The notes under the pieces: model-generated
What the model was told of the DNA's origin: nothing
Seen by the model: the letters and a program-made list of their open reading frames with translations, nothing else
The model's database searches: none
Program-made: the position numbers and the translations under genes
Assembly (NCBI RefSeq): GCF_040802235.1
Contig: NC_133174.1
Location: 139,801,213 to 139,865,212 of the forward strand
Length of the DNA: 64,000 nucleotides
Reading direction: 5' to 3'
DNA from: Manis javanica
Taxonomy: Eukaryota; Chordata; Mammalia; Pholidota; Manidae
In this document: positions 1 to 13,715 of the stretch, piece after piece
Layout: the number at the start of each line of letters is the position of its first letter
Numbering within the stretch: position 1 is the first letter of the stretch

Positions 1-557
1 ACCATCCAGTCAGTGGAGCACAGAACGGCGTGCAGGAAGACAGCCCCTGGAAGCATCCTAGGCTGCTAGAGGCGCTGTGGAGGCAGCAGGGCAGAGGGGC
101 CTCTGTGGACTTGCCCCATTGACCCCCTCGTGAGGGCAGAGGCTGGGCTGAGAGGGAGGATATGCCCCCTCTTGCCTCAGCACCGTGCGCCACAGTCACA
201 CATTTCAAACTTTCCAGCGGACACCAGACAGGGTGGGGGTTAGGGGACTGGAAGAGTCCAGGGGAAGGGAACATGGGGGTCAATTCACTTGGCCTCGGCA
301 TCCGCCTGGGGTTGTGTGGGGGAGAGAAGCACAGGGAAAAGGCAGTCAGGCGGTGCCCTGGCCTGCGCTGGGCCCCCTGCTCCCAGTCAAGGCTCTGAGT
401 GGCAGTGGCCACTGGCCACTCTCTCCTGTCCATGTCTCCTGGGATGCTGGCTCCTCCCCCCCACCTGCACCCTCTGCTCTGTGGGGCCCACCACCCTCTA
501 GGCTCACTGAGGAGCCAGATGCCAGGGGACCAGGGCCAACCACCACATACCTGGGCG
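1..557 (-). other. PNCK: PNCK 3' untranslated region (partial)
   Basis: Sequence downstream of the PNCK stop codon on the minus strand. The stop lies inside an exon that ends at 551 with a donor (CCCAG|gtatgtgg read on the minus strand), so at least one further 3' UTR exon is expected to the left. No AATAAA or ATTAAA was seen on the minus strand in 1-540, so the true 3' end is either outside the window or uses a weak signal. The position of the terminal-exon acceptor is not certain. Confidence 0.55.
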
Positions 558-2831
<2,274 letters not shown>

Positions 2832-2989
2832 GTCTGGGGGGCGGCGGAGAGATGGAGGGAAGCGCCAGGGCCAGGGGCAGCCCCACTGCCCACCCCAGGC
2901 GGGGCAGTGCCTCAGCCAGCTACATGACAGCCCCACTCCCCCACCTAGGTACACCCCGCCCCTCCCCCACTGCCCAGCTCCGCGCTCGC

Positions 2990-3720
2990 AGGTGGGCGCC
3001 TCCCCCCGCCAGAGAGGCACCGCCGGCCACGCGATCCCGCAACCCCTGCCCTGGCGCCCCGACGGAGATCAGCATCCAGACACCCGCTCCGCGCCTGCAC
3101 ACGACCCCGTCAGCGGCTATAGGCCGCCTTCCAGAAGGCTCCTGGCACCGCGCCCCCGCCCTCAGCCCGGCCCCCCCCCACCCACAGCGCCCAGAAGGGC
3201 CCCCGCCCTGCCCCCAGGCCTAGACCTGCCACTAAGGGTTCAGCGTTCCCAGGCACGCGCCACCCGGGCCACCACTCCTCCCGGGATGCACCTGCGACCC
3301 CCGCGCACAGCCGCCTGCCACAGCCACGGCCACCCACGCGGCAGCCCCAGCGCAGCCCAGCCCCCGGCGCCTCAGGGCGGGAGGGACTCGGCGGCCTGGG
3401 TCTGCCGCTTCCCGAGCTGCGTGGGCTGCGCCGGGCGTGACAGGTGTGCACGGGGCCGCGCGGGAGTTGCGGGAGTTGCGGCTGTCGCGGCCCGGGACCC
3501 CGCACGCCCCCGCCGAAGCGCGCGTGCGCGCCCCAGAGCGTCGGGTGCGGACCTGGAGCCGAAGCCGCAGCGTCGCCCGGCGCAGGGGCCGTAGCTCGGA
3601 GCCCCGCTCGCGCCCCACCGGCCCCGCCCCCTCCGCGCGCGCCCCTGCTGGCCGCTGGCGGCCCAGCTCGCGGGGGCCTAGCCGGCCTCGGCGCTGCAGG
3701 TAGCCTTGTAAGGCAATAAG
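2990..3720 (-). promoter_or_regulatory. PNCK: PNCK CpG-rich promoter / first-exon region
   Basis: A strongly GC- and CpG-rich stretch immediately upstream of the first coding exon on the minus strand, with GC-box-like CCCGCCCC/CCCCGCCC runs. The exon carrying the ATG begins at 2833 after an ...ccccag acceptor, so a non-coding first exon must lie upstream, probably here. A possible donor is CTCCAG|gtccgc (minus strand, about 3550). No clear TATA box was seen. The long open frames in both strands of this stretch reflect GC-rich composition, not extra genes. Confidence 0.6.
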
Positions 3721-3804
3721 CCGGCACTGGTCTCTACTGCGGCCTCCCTGGTCATTCAGGCCGGCTCCAGCGGGCTCCAGCGCCCTGACCGCCTGGCTGG
3801 GCCG

Positions 3805-4480
3805 GCCTCAGGGCCTTTGCATCGCCAGTGTCCTCTGCCGGAAGGGTCTTCACCCACATGCAGATATGGCTCTCCGCGTGCCTTCGTGTTTCTCATGTCT
3901 TCTCCCCAGACGGCCTCCTTCTCTAGCCCCAGCCCCGCCACAACAGCACTCAGCTTGATGACAGCAGCAGCCTCCTCACCGGGCTCCCTCTCCCCTCTGA
4001 CCCTCCGACCCCCAGTCTCTCCTCCACTGAGCAGCCAGGCCATTCCCTTTACTGAGATCATGTCCCTCCTGGGCTCCAAACCCTCCCACAGTTCTTCGTG
4101 TCACTCCAAGTCAAAGCATGAGGCCTTACAGCGGCCTACGGGCTCTGCATGATCGGCGCCGCCCTCTCTATTGCTGCTCTGCTCTTTCTCTACCCACTCT
4201 CCCCTGGCTCCGGCAGCTCCGGCAGCTCCCGCCCCAGTGCCTGCCCCTCACTGCCTCTCCTCCCAGAATGCTCTTTATGCAGGTACCTGCTTGGTTGGCT
4301 TCCTCACCCTACCACGTCTCAGCTCCACAGTCACCTCCTCAAAAGCACCTCCCCCTGCCCCGGTCTCTAGGATGTCAGCCCACAGCCCACCCCGTCTCCA
4401 GAATGTCTGTCACTGCAAACCCACCTTCTCTGCCTTGTCTCATTGGCCAGAAGGGTCTCTGCTGACCAGCTCAGAAGAGG
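3805..4480 (+). repeat. Ancient LINE-2-like remnant(s)
   Basis: The phrase around 3808-3845 (cagggcctttgcatcgccag, then a tcctctgcc-type string) and the pyrimidine-rich text that follows (cacctcctcaaaagcacctcc near 4330) resemble the 3' part of L2 elements, possibly two fragments. No coding sequence is recognised. The remaining 4481-5525 holds nothing I can name. Family assignment is from memory of consensus phrases and needs a repeat search. Confidence 0.4.
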
Positions 4481-5524
4481 TGCTCAAGGAATAAGCCTCG
4501 CGTGACTGAATTCAATCCTTTGGCAGTTAGTGGGTTCCTCCCATATAGTCCCATCCCGGCTCTGATGCCCTGTCTCAGGGGGTCCAGGCCCCACCAGGGG
4601 TGGGGGGGATGGGTGTCCTGGCTGTTGATAAATGCATGTCTACACAGGCCAGTGCTACAGGGTCTCCATGGAGTCACAGGGTCCAGGAGTGGCCCACTGA
4701 ATCTGTCTTCGCAGGTGTCTGTAGGCCCCTGGCATGACATAATGTCTTTAAGAGGATCCATGGGGCAAGCAGAGTTTTAAAAATCACCCCTCCAAACCTC
4801 ATCTCCCACATGTACCCTGTCTAGTTCACTCAAGAAGGCTTCAGGGCCCTAGCACTCAGCAGTTTGGGCCCCATCCCAGCTGCTCAGCTCTGTGAATAGA
4901 GTTCCTAGGCCTCACATCTGAAAGAGAAAACACAAAATAGAAGTGGAACTGATGGTGAGCCCTCTGTCATGCTGGCAATAAGTGCTATCCATCTACAGAC
5001 ACGTGGACTCATGGACACGAACTGCAGCCCCACCTTACTTGTGTGTTTCGTAACCATCTAATCCGCTGCTGTGGCTTTGGTCAAGCCCAGAGGAACATTA
5101 TCAGAGCCCTGTGCTCACAGGTGATGACAAGAAATGTAATTTATATACATTTGTGTTTCAGAGAAATACAATGCATGAGTAGTGAAAGACTGCCCACATG
5201 GAGAAAAATGCCATCTCTCTGGAGGTGAAAGAGAAAACAGACCTCTCTGAGGGGCAGCAGATGAAAAGTGGAGGCAGGAAGAAAAGGACCCACTTCCAAA
5301 GCAAGCCCGGGAAAAAAGAGCCAGCATGAGGAACTGGACATGGACACAGGTGTCAACTCACTGGGTGATTGCAATGCCACTGACCCACATAAAAAATGAT
5401 ACCATGATTTTTGTTTTAAATCAGTATTTACAATACACCAGAAATTATACCCTTCGAAACTGTGTAAACTCTGTTGAAATTTTGTACATGTCAACTTCAA
5501 AATGTACAAGTGTCTGTGTGTACA

Positions 5525-5630
5525 TCATAGAATATATGTATCTATATTAAAGTAAACATAAATTCACGCTGGTGTCTCCAAATCTGATACATCAACACAT
5601 GGAGCATTCTAGTACCTCCCCTTACTTTCA
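5525..5630 (+). repeat. Left arm of a ~100-bp inverted repeat
   Basis: The segment from agaatatatgtatc (5529) through the ggtgtctcca and ggagcattct words to about 5625 reads as the reverse complement of 10357-10458, with nearly nine in ten bases matching by eye. The two arms bracket the nested LINE-1 block. It is probably an old interspersed family present twice in opposite orientation; I cannot name it. Confidence 0.6.
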
Positions 5631-5671
5631 GAAGATCTCTTGCAGAAGAATTAATTCAAAGTGGATCATAG

Positions 5672-8600
5672 CAGAAGAACAAAAATGAGGCCCAAAGTCA
5701 GTAGAAGGAGGGACATAATAAAGATCAAAGAAGAAATAAATAAAATTGAGAAGAATAAAACAATAGAAAAAAATTAATGAAACCAACAGCTAATAAATAA
5801 AATAGATAAACCCCTACCAGACTTACTAAGTAACAAAGAGAATCTACAGACATAAACAGAATCAGAAATGAGAAACAAAAAATCACTGCAGACACCACAG
5901 AAATGCAAAGAATTATGAGAGAATACTATGAAAAATTATATGGTAACAAACTGGATAACCTAGAAGAAATGGACAACTTTCTAGAAAAATACAACTTTCC
6001 AAGGCTGACCAAGGAAGAAACAGAAAATCTAAACAGACCAATTACCAGCAATGAAATTGAAGCAGTAATCAAAAAACTACCAAAGAACAAAACTGCCAGG
6101 CCAGATGGATTCACCGCTGAATTTTATCAGACATTTAGAGAAGACATAATACCCATTCTCCTTAAAGTTTTCCAAAAAACAGAAGAGGAGAGAATACTCC
6201 CAAACACCTTCTATGAAGCCAGCATCACTCTAATACCAAAACCAGGCAAACATACCACAAAAAAAGAAAACTACAGACCAATATCCCTGATGAACATAGA
6301 TGCAAAAATACTCAACAAAATATTAGCAGACCAAATTCAAAAATACATCAAGAGAATCAGACATCATGATCAAATGACATTCATCCTAGGGATGCAAGGA
6401 TGGTACAACATTGGAAAATCCATCAACATCATCCACCACATCAACAAAAAGAAGGACAAAAATCACATGGTCATCTGCATAGATGCTGAAAAAGCATTTG
6501 ACAAAATTCAACACCCATTCATGATAAAAACTCTCAACAACATGGGTATAGAGGGCAAGTACCTCAACATAATAAAGGCCATATATGACACACCCAGAGC
6601 CAACATCATACCTAACAGTGAAAAGCGGAAAGCTTTTCCTCTAAGATCAGGAACAAGACAAGGATGCCCACTCTCCCCACTTTTATTCAACATAGATCTG
6701 AAGGTCTGAGCCACGGCAATCAGAAAACACAAAGAAATAAAAGGCATCCAGATTGGTGAGGAAGAAGTCAAACTGTCATTGTTTGCAGATGACATGATAT
6801 TGTACGTAAAAACTCTAAAGACTCCACTCCAAAACTACTAGAACTAATATCTGAATTCAGCAAAGTTGCAGGATACAAAATTAATACACAGATATCTGTT
6901 GCATTCGTATACACTAACGATGAACTAGCAGAAAGAAATCAGGAAAACAATTCCATTCACAATTGCATCAAAAAGAATAAAATACCTAGAAATAAACCTA
7001 ACCAAGGAAGTGAAAGACCTATACTCTGAAAACTACAAGACACTCATGAAAGAAATTAAAGAAGATACCAATAAATGGAAACACATCCTGTGCTTGTGTA
7101 TAGGAAGAATTAATATTGTCAAAATGGCCATCCTGCCTAAAGCAATCTACAGATTCAATGCAATTCCTATCAAAATACCAACAGCATTCTTCAATGAACT
7201 AGAGAAAATCATTCTAAAATTCATATGGAACCACAAAAGACCCTGAATAGCCAAAGCAATCCTGAGAAGGAAGAATAAAGCTGGGGGAATTACACTCCCC
7301 AACTTCAAGCTCTACTACAAAGCCACAGTAATCTAGACCATTTGGTACTGGCACAAGAACAGACCCATAGATCAGTGGAACAGAATAGAGAGTTCAGATA
7401 TTAACCCAAGAATATATGGTCAATTAATATACAATAAAGGAGCCATGAACATACAATGGGCAAATGACAGCCTCTTCAACAGCTGGTGTTGGCAAAACTG
7501 GACAGCTACATGTAAGAGAATGAAACTGGATTACTAACTCCATACACAAAAGTAAACTCAAAATGGATCAAAGACCTGAATGTAAGTTATGAAACCATTA
7601 AACTCTTAGAAGAAAACATAGGCAAAACTCTCTTGAATACGAACATGAGCAACTTTTTCATGAGCATATCTCCCTGGGCAAGGGAAACAAAAGCAAAAAT
7701 GAACAAGTGGGACTATATCAAACTAAAAACCTTCTGTACAGCAAAGGATACCATCAGTAGAACAAAAAGACATCCTACAGTATGGGAGAATATATTCATA
7801 AAGGACATATCCGATAAGGGGTTGACATCCAAAATATACAAAGAGCTCATGCACCTCAACAAACAAAAAGCAAATAATTCAATTAAAAAATGGGCAGAGG
7901 ATCTGAACAGACACTTCTCTAAAGAAGAAATTCAGAGGGCCAACAGGCACATGAAAAGATGCTCCACATCACTAATCATCAGAGAAATGCAAATTAAAAC
8001 CACAATGAGATATCACCTCACACCAGTAAGGATGGCCACCATCCAAAAGACAAACAACAACACATGCTGGCGAGGATGTGGAGAAAGGGGAACACTCCTA
8101 CACTGCTGGTGGGAATGTAAATTAGTTCAACCATTGTGGAAAGCAGCATGGTGGTTCCTCAAAAAACTCAAAATAGAAATACCATTTGACCCAGGAATTC
8201 CACTCCTAGGAATTTACCCTAAGAATGCAGCAGCCCACTTTGAAAAAGACATATGCACCCCTATGTTTATCGCAGCACTATTTACAATAGCCAAGAAATG
8301 GAAGCAACCTAAGTGTCCATCAGTAGATGAATGGATAAAGAAGATGTGGTACATATGCACAATGGAATATTATTCAGCCATAAGAAGAAAACAAATCCTA
8401 CCATTTGCAGCAACATGGATGGAGCTGGAGGGTATTATGCTCAGTGAAATAAGCCAGGTGGAGAAAGACAAGTACCAAATGACTTCCCTCATCTGTGGAG
8501 TATAACAACAAAGCAAAAACTGAAGGAACAAAACAGCAGCAGACTCACAGAACCCAAGAATGGACTAACAGTTACCAAAGGGAAAGGGACTGGGGAGCGT

Positions 8601-8851
8601 GCGTGGGAAGGGAGGGAGAAGGAGATTAAGGGGCATTATGATTAGCACACATAATGTAGGGGGGACATGGGGATGGCAGTATAGCACAGAGAAGACAAGT
8701 AGTGACTGTATAGCATCTTACTATGCTGATGGACAGTGACTGTAATGGGGTATGTAGTGGGGACTTGATAATGGGGGGAATCTAGTGACCACAATGTTGC
8801 TCATGTGATTGTATATTAATGATACCATAATAAAAAAAAGAAAAGAAAGAA
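5672..8851 (+). mobile_element. 5'-truncated LINE-1 with target-site duplication
   Basis: About 3.2 kb of LINE-1 starting inside ORF2 and running through the ORF2 stop (8505), a G-rich 3' UTR and an A-rich tail (8828-8854). It is flanked by a 14-bp target-site duplication, aaagtggatcatag at 5658-5671 and aaagtgaatcatag at 8852-8865 (13/14). The 3' end (gatggacagtgactg..., gatattaatgataccataat-type ending) is the same subfamily as the fragment at 17694-18145. The 5' UTR, ORF1 and the endonuclease domain are missing, so it is a dead copy. Confidence 0.9.
5903..8505 (+). pseudogene. LINE-1 ORF2 reverse transcriptase (broken)
   Basis: Remnant of the L1 ORF2 protein, the endonuclease/reverse transcriptase that copies L1 RNA into target DNA. 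The frame is open at 5903-6709 (RT fingers and palm, with [12 protein letters not shown]), then has a stop at 6707-6709 and frame changes. The catalytic FADD motif is still readable at about 6783-6794, but beyond the first stop. A second open piece, 7010-7246, precedes the C-terminal segment 7633-8505, which has the Cys/His-like [16 protein letters not shown] region. Multiple stops make it non-functional. Confidence 0.9.
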
Positions 8852-10354
8852 AAAGTGAATCATAGATCTAAACATACAGTGCCAAACTTCTAGAAGGAAA
8901 CATAGGGGGGAAAATCTGTCTTACCTTGGACTGGGTGATGAGTTTTTAGATACAATATGGAAAGCATGGTCCATGAAAGAAAAAAATGATAAACTGGACT
9001 GTATCAATATTTTAAGTGTTTGCTCTACAAACAATGATATTAAGAAAATGAGAAGACAAGCCATAGGGTGGGGGAAAATCTTCACAAACTACATGTGTGA
9101 TAAAGGACTGGTATCCAAACTACACAAGAAACACTTAAAACTAAGCAATAAGAAAACAAACAATCCAATCGAAAAATGGGCCCAAGATCTGAACACATAC
9201 CTCCCCAAAGAAGAAACACAGAGGGCAAATGAGCATATGAAAAGATGGTTGACATCATATATCATCAGGTAAATGCAACGTAAAACAACAATGAGATGCC
9301 ACTGCACACCTATGAGAACGACCACAATCCAGAACACTGACAGCACCAAATGCTGGTGAGGATGCGGAGCCACAGGAATTCTCATTCATTGCTGGAGGGA
9401 ATGCAAGATGGTACCACCACTTTGGAAGACTTGTTCATTTCTTACAAAATCTAAACGTACTCTTACTATACAATCCAGTGATTGAGCTCCCTGGTCTTTA
9501 CCCAAAGAAGCTGAAAAGTTATGTCCAAACAAAAACCAGCATGTGAATGTTCATAGTCATTTTATTCATAATGGGCAAAAACTGGGAAAAACCAAGATGT
9601 CCTTCAGTAGGTAAATGCATCAACAAGCCATGGTACATCCGGACAATGGAGAGCTATTCAATGATAAAAAGGAAAGAAAGAGCTATGAAGCCATGAAAAG
9701 AAATGGATGAATCTTATATACATATTGCTAACTGAAAGGAGCCAGTCTGAAAAGGCTATACATTTTATGATTCCATTTATATGACATTCAGAAAAATCAA
9801 AACTATAGAGACAGTGAACAGGCCAGTGACTGCCAGGACTTTGAGAGAGGAGAGTTGCGTTTGACAAGGGGAAGCCCAGGGGCCGTTTAGGCTGTAAGAT
9901 GACTACATGTGATGCTGTCAATGGTGGAAATGTGACACTCTGCATCTGTCAAAACCTGGACGACTGTACAGCAGAAAGAGCAAACCTTAACATACACAAA
10001 CTTAAAAGTAATCTTTTGGGAGATTGGGGGTTGGGGGGGTCAGAGGAAGGAATACAGACTGTGACAGAAGAATCTACAGGTATTACATATATTACAAATG
10101 CATGAAGCCACCTCACTGAAGGCAGCTGGGGGAAAAGGGCTGATCTCAGTCACTTTGGAAATGAGTGGTGTCCGTAAGGCCAAAGGCAAAAGGAACTATG
10201 TGTAGGCCCTGCCCTCTGGTTGGCAATGTTGTTCTCCCACGAAGACAAAGGTTAACAATTCTGAACCCACTCTATATGTACACTGGAACTCAACTATTAA
10301 GTGGAAGGCAGTTGGTGGGAGCCAGGTTTCTCACTGATGGAGGGGAGGATACAG

Positions 10355-10460
10355 AGAAGCAAGGGGAGGAGCTAGAATGCTCCATGTGGTGATGGATCAG
10401 AGTTGGAGACACCAGTATGAATTCACATTTACTTTAATATAGATACATATATTCTATAAT
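10355..10460 (-). repeat. Right arm of the ~100-bp inverted repeat
   Basis: Reverse-complement partner of 5525-5630 (gaagcaaggggagg at 10357 through attctataat at 10458). The two arms are about 4.7 kb apart, or about 1.5 kb before the younger L1 inserted. The stretch 10011-11211 otherwise contains no recognised gene apart from the microsatellite at 10760. Confidence 0.6.
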
Positions 10461-10758
10461 GTGCATCTGTATCTATGTATTATACATGTACATATACATA
10501 TGAATGTTTACAAATGTGTATATACATAGGTTAGTATACACGTAAATTTCCTTGTTCTGTAAGCTGAGAGGGCCTAAAAGCAATGACAACCAGGCCTAGG
10601 TTTCTAAAACCATTCTCTAATAAAGGGCTCCTTGGAGAAATGGATGAACCTAGGGCTGGGGCAGGAAATAACAAGATGAGCCCTGGATCACCTTGTAGTG
10701 CCAGAAAGAAACAAAGTGTGCACTCCCTCTTTCTCTCTCATGCATGAGTGGGTGCGCT

Positions 10759-10759
<1 letters not shown>

Positions 10760-10802
<43 letters not shown>
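10760..10802. repeat. (CA)n microsatellite
   Basis: About 21 uninterrupted CA dinucleotides between gctct and tgatag. Likely length-polymorphic. Confidence 0.97.
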
Positions 10803-10803
<1 letters not shown>

Positions 10804-11211
10804 ATAGGGAATGACAAAGGGACACAGGAGCCACTGAAAGAGCTCCCAATGGTCAAAGATGGAACAATTTGAGCAACAAAATAAATAAGGTAGTACTGGG
10901 TTATAACCCAAAGTAAAAGATAGACATCTGCTGCTGTAAATAAATGACTAAATAAATATATGGAGGGAGAGGAGACAAGCTGTGTGCAGATAATTCCAAA
11001 TAATATAAGTAGACAGCACTCTCCAGAGAGAGCATAAGCCCCTCTCCTCAAACGTGGGCTGTGCATACTGACCTCCTTCCAAAGAGGACAGGGCAGGAAG
11101 AAGGAGATTAAAGCAGGGACACCTGATGAACAAACTTGACCTCAGCCAGGTGGCCAAGGTCAATGTGGACAAGGGTGAGTCTTCATGTTGAGAGCAGGGA
11201 GCCTTGCTAGG

Positions 11212-11500
11212 TGTGGGGAAGTTGGGGTTCCTATGGCCGGGATCCTCACTGAACTTAAACCACCTAATGATGTAACTGGCCTGTTGCTAGGCTACGCTTC
11301 CACACCTTTAGGCAATAAGCTATTATTGCGTTGTATAGAGACCTCAACCCGGAGGTAGAGACGCTAGTGTGTGACCTACGGCCAAGAGAACAAGCCAGGT
11401 AATAAACCCTTTCACTCCAAAGAATGTTTTTCTGTCAATTTCTTTGGTCACATTGAATCCATAGCGAACTTGCCTGGGGCTGAAACCCATTGGCAAGACA
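11212..11500 (+). repeat. 5' LTR of the provirus
   Basis: A 289-bp LTR starting TG and ending CA, with a poly(A) signal (ggtaataaacccttt, about 11398) and a weak TATA-like tgtatag upstream. It aligns over its full length to 16815-17118, with a deletion of about 14 bp relative to the 3' LTR. By-eye count gives roughly 8% substitutions between the two, a measure of age since integration. Confidence 0.92.
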
Positions 11501-11524
11501 ATTGGCAAAAGTTGGCAGGGTTTA

Positions 11525-13199
11525 TTGTTGACCAAGGAAAAAGACAGGCTGCCCTTTTATGAAGGATGCTTCAGCAGGCTGCCCCTTGTGAATGGGGAGA
11601 CAGTGGATTGTCCCCCAATGGGCATGTGGTCTGAGGTGGCTGGCCTCCTAGAGGACTGGGCCCCACCCCAGGACTGGAGGCAAGTGGAGGTGACACCTGA
11701 GGTAGTAGGGGTGGCCCTCGGTATAATAAGCAGATCCTTTGAGAAACAGTGCCCATGAGGCAGCGGGGACTGTGGGTTGGCTGCTTCTCACAGTATTAAA
11801 AAGGTCTACAGAGGAGACCCAAGAAATAGCGGCATGAGAACGCGAGCTGCAAACCTCTGTGGATGCCCTGAGGAAGGAGATGGCATTGATATGAGACGAG
11901 GCAGCACGAGAGCACCGGCAGCAAGGAGCCATTGGAGACGAGGCGGCAGGTCTGCCAGGTGTTCTGAAGGAGGAAGAGGCCATCAAGGAAAAAGACGAGC
12001 CCCTGAGGGAAGCACAGGCGGAGGTGGCACGAGAACATCAGCTGTGCAGCCTTGAGCTGAAGGTAAGAGACCTTCTGAAGACTGAGGTAGCATTGCTGCG
12101 AGGCACAGCAGAAAAGGTAAAGATTATAGCAGAGGAGGCACTCGGGGGAGGGGAGAGAAAGGTGCCATCAGCCCCAGAAATGGAGGAGCTGGAGAAGGAT
12201 GAAGGGGTGGTGCCGGAGGCACTGGCGCCTCCTGTATTGAAAGCACGCCCAGTGGTTGTAAAGAAAATAAAGACCCAGCAGCTGAAAGTTCCCCAGGGAG
12301 AGGAGCAGCCCCCTCCCCAAGCCGTGGAGCACTCTACGGTCCACCCCTATACTCAGGCTGAGCTGGTGGTGTTGGGCTCCCGGTTTAGGCTGAAGCCCTT
12401 TGAGTCAATATCAGCTTGGCTCCTGCATCTGTGGGACTTAGGGGTGGAGGGAATTGTTCTGTCGGGATCAGAGATGGGCAAGCTGTCTTCCCTGACAGTG
12501 CAGCCTGCCTTGAGGCAGCAATGACAAAATGCACATCAGACCCCAGGGAGTCACCCCCTCCTCGATTGGCTTATGGCTGCACTTCGTGCTGTGTGGCCCA
12601 ATCCGGGTGATCTGCCATCCTCTCCTGTTAGATGGCAGATGTATGCTGAGCTCCAACAGGTGCTACGAGAGCTAGGCATGAGAAATGCCATCTATAGTCC
12701 AGAGAATTATGGCCCAGATGAGGAGATTTTCCCCACTGAGATGAGAAATATTGTACTTCAAACGGCTCCCACATCCCTCTTTGGGTCTCTAGTGGCCATT
12801 CTTTCCCCTCACTTAGGGCAGCCCGTAAGCGAGGTGACACGTACAGTAGCAGACTTAGGAGAGGCTGAAGCAACGAGAGTCCGGAAAGAAATCAGACCTG
12901 TTACTCACAAGAAGAATTTACAGGGCCCCATGAGGGTTACGAGGACCCAGATGTGGGTTGATTTAATACAGGCAGGAGCAGATGGAGGGAAATTAGCTGA
13001 GAAGTCCTATAGGATCTTACTAGAGCTGCAGCAACAGCTAAAACCAGAGCAGCAGTTCCAGCCATTAAGACCAAAGAGGCAGAGGTCAGAGACAGAGCCA
13101 CGAGTCTGGCCTGTGTGTTTGCAAGACTTCCTGCTGGAGAACGAGCCAACCTCACTTGAGCCCACACAGGAAGGTGACTGGGGAATACGGTTTGACTGA
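11525..13199 (+). pseudogene. ERV gag region (decayed)
   Basis: Three successive open segments (about 11525-11758, 12024-12524, 12573-13199) in changing frames occupy the gag position between 5' LTR and protease. The middle part is rich in Glu/Lys/Leu/Ala and looks like a coiled coil; the last part contains a capsid-like region (VWPNPGDLPSSPVRWQMYAE). No CCHC zinc knuckle was recognised. Identity rests on position and composition; stops and frameshifts disable it. Confidence 0.7.
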
Positions 13200-13280
13200 G
13201 GGGAAGGTCAAGGTATCTGTCCTGAGGGACCAGGGGGGAACCAGAGGCCACATGTTGAAATATCTATCCATTGGTCCCCA

Positions 13281-13715
13281 GTGAACATACAATGTGTCCT
13301 GGCTCTGGTGGACACTGGGGCTGAATGTTCACTGATTTATGGGAACCATGAGCAGTTTCCCAGGACCCCCACTATCATAGATGGATACAGGGGGAAGGCT
13401 ACCAGAGTGAAACAATCCCAAATCCCATTGGGAATAGGGCATCTACCCCCAAAGGAGTATAGAGTGTATATCTCTCCTATCCCTGAGTATATTTTGGGGA
13501 TTGATATCCTGCAGGGTCCATGGTTGCAGACCACTGCAGGCGAGTTCAGACTGAGAGTACATGTGGTGAAGGCAGTTCTGAGGGGCCATGCTAGGCACCC
13601 GCCCATAGCTTTGCCTGTGCCTCGGCAGGTGACTAATACCAAACAATACAAACTGCCTGCAGGGCATAAAGAGATTGCAGAAACCCTCCAGGAGCTGGAA
13701 AGGGGGGTATTATAA
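13281..13715 (+). pseudogene. ERV aspartic protease (fragmentary)
   Basis: Retropepsin-like domain with the active-site triplet in ALVDTGAECSLI (about residues 8-19 of the open frame) and a GIDILQGPW segment typical of the C-terminal part of the fold. The frame ends at 13715, where the sequence continues into RT in another frame (about 13708-13745). A single-base disruption, rather than a programmed frameshift, is the simplest reading, because no slippery heptamer was noticed. Confidence 0.8.

Larger units (their letters stand above)
5631..10010 (+). mobile_element. Older L1M-type LINE-1 fragment, split by a younger L1
   Basis: The left piece (about 5631-5671) and right piece (8852 to about 10010) join into one continuous old ORF2 C-terminus plus 3' UTR once the younger element (5672-8851) is removed: aattcaaagtggatcatag continues as atcatagatctaaacatac. 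The right piece encodes recognisable L1 ORF2 C-terminal text (8973-9272, containing DLNTYLPKEETQRANEHMKR) with several disruptions. It ends in an L1ME-like tail (ctgtcaatggtggaaatgtg, about 9915). Being the host of the insertion, it is older than the inner element. Confidence 0.75.

Noticed and set aside
3110-3727. Long open frames (up to about 260 codons) on both strands around the PNCK CpG island
   Set aside because: Pro/Ala/Arg/Gly-rich products in several overlapping frames are expected from CpG-island composition; no family resemblance, and the region is PNCK promoter/5' end.
10760-10802. (CA)n as a regulatory element or CRISPR-like array
   Set aside because: Plain dinucleotide microsatellite; there are no spaced direct repeats anywhere in the window.
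11501-11530. Primer-binding site immediately after the 5' LTR (attggcaaaagttggcaggg)
   Set aside because: It starts near a TGG but does not match any tRNA 3' end that I can recognise; it may partly echo the LTR end (cattggcaagaca). Left unassigned.
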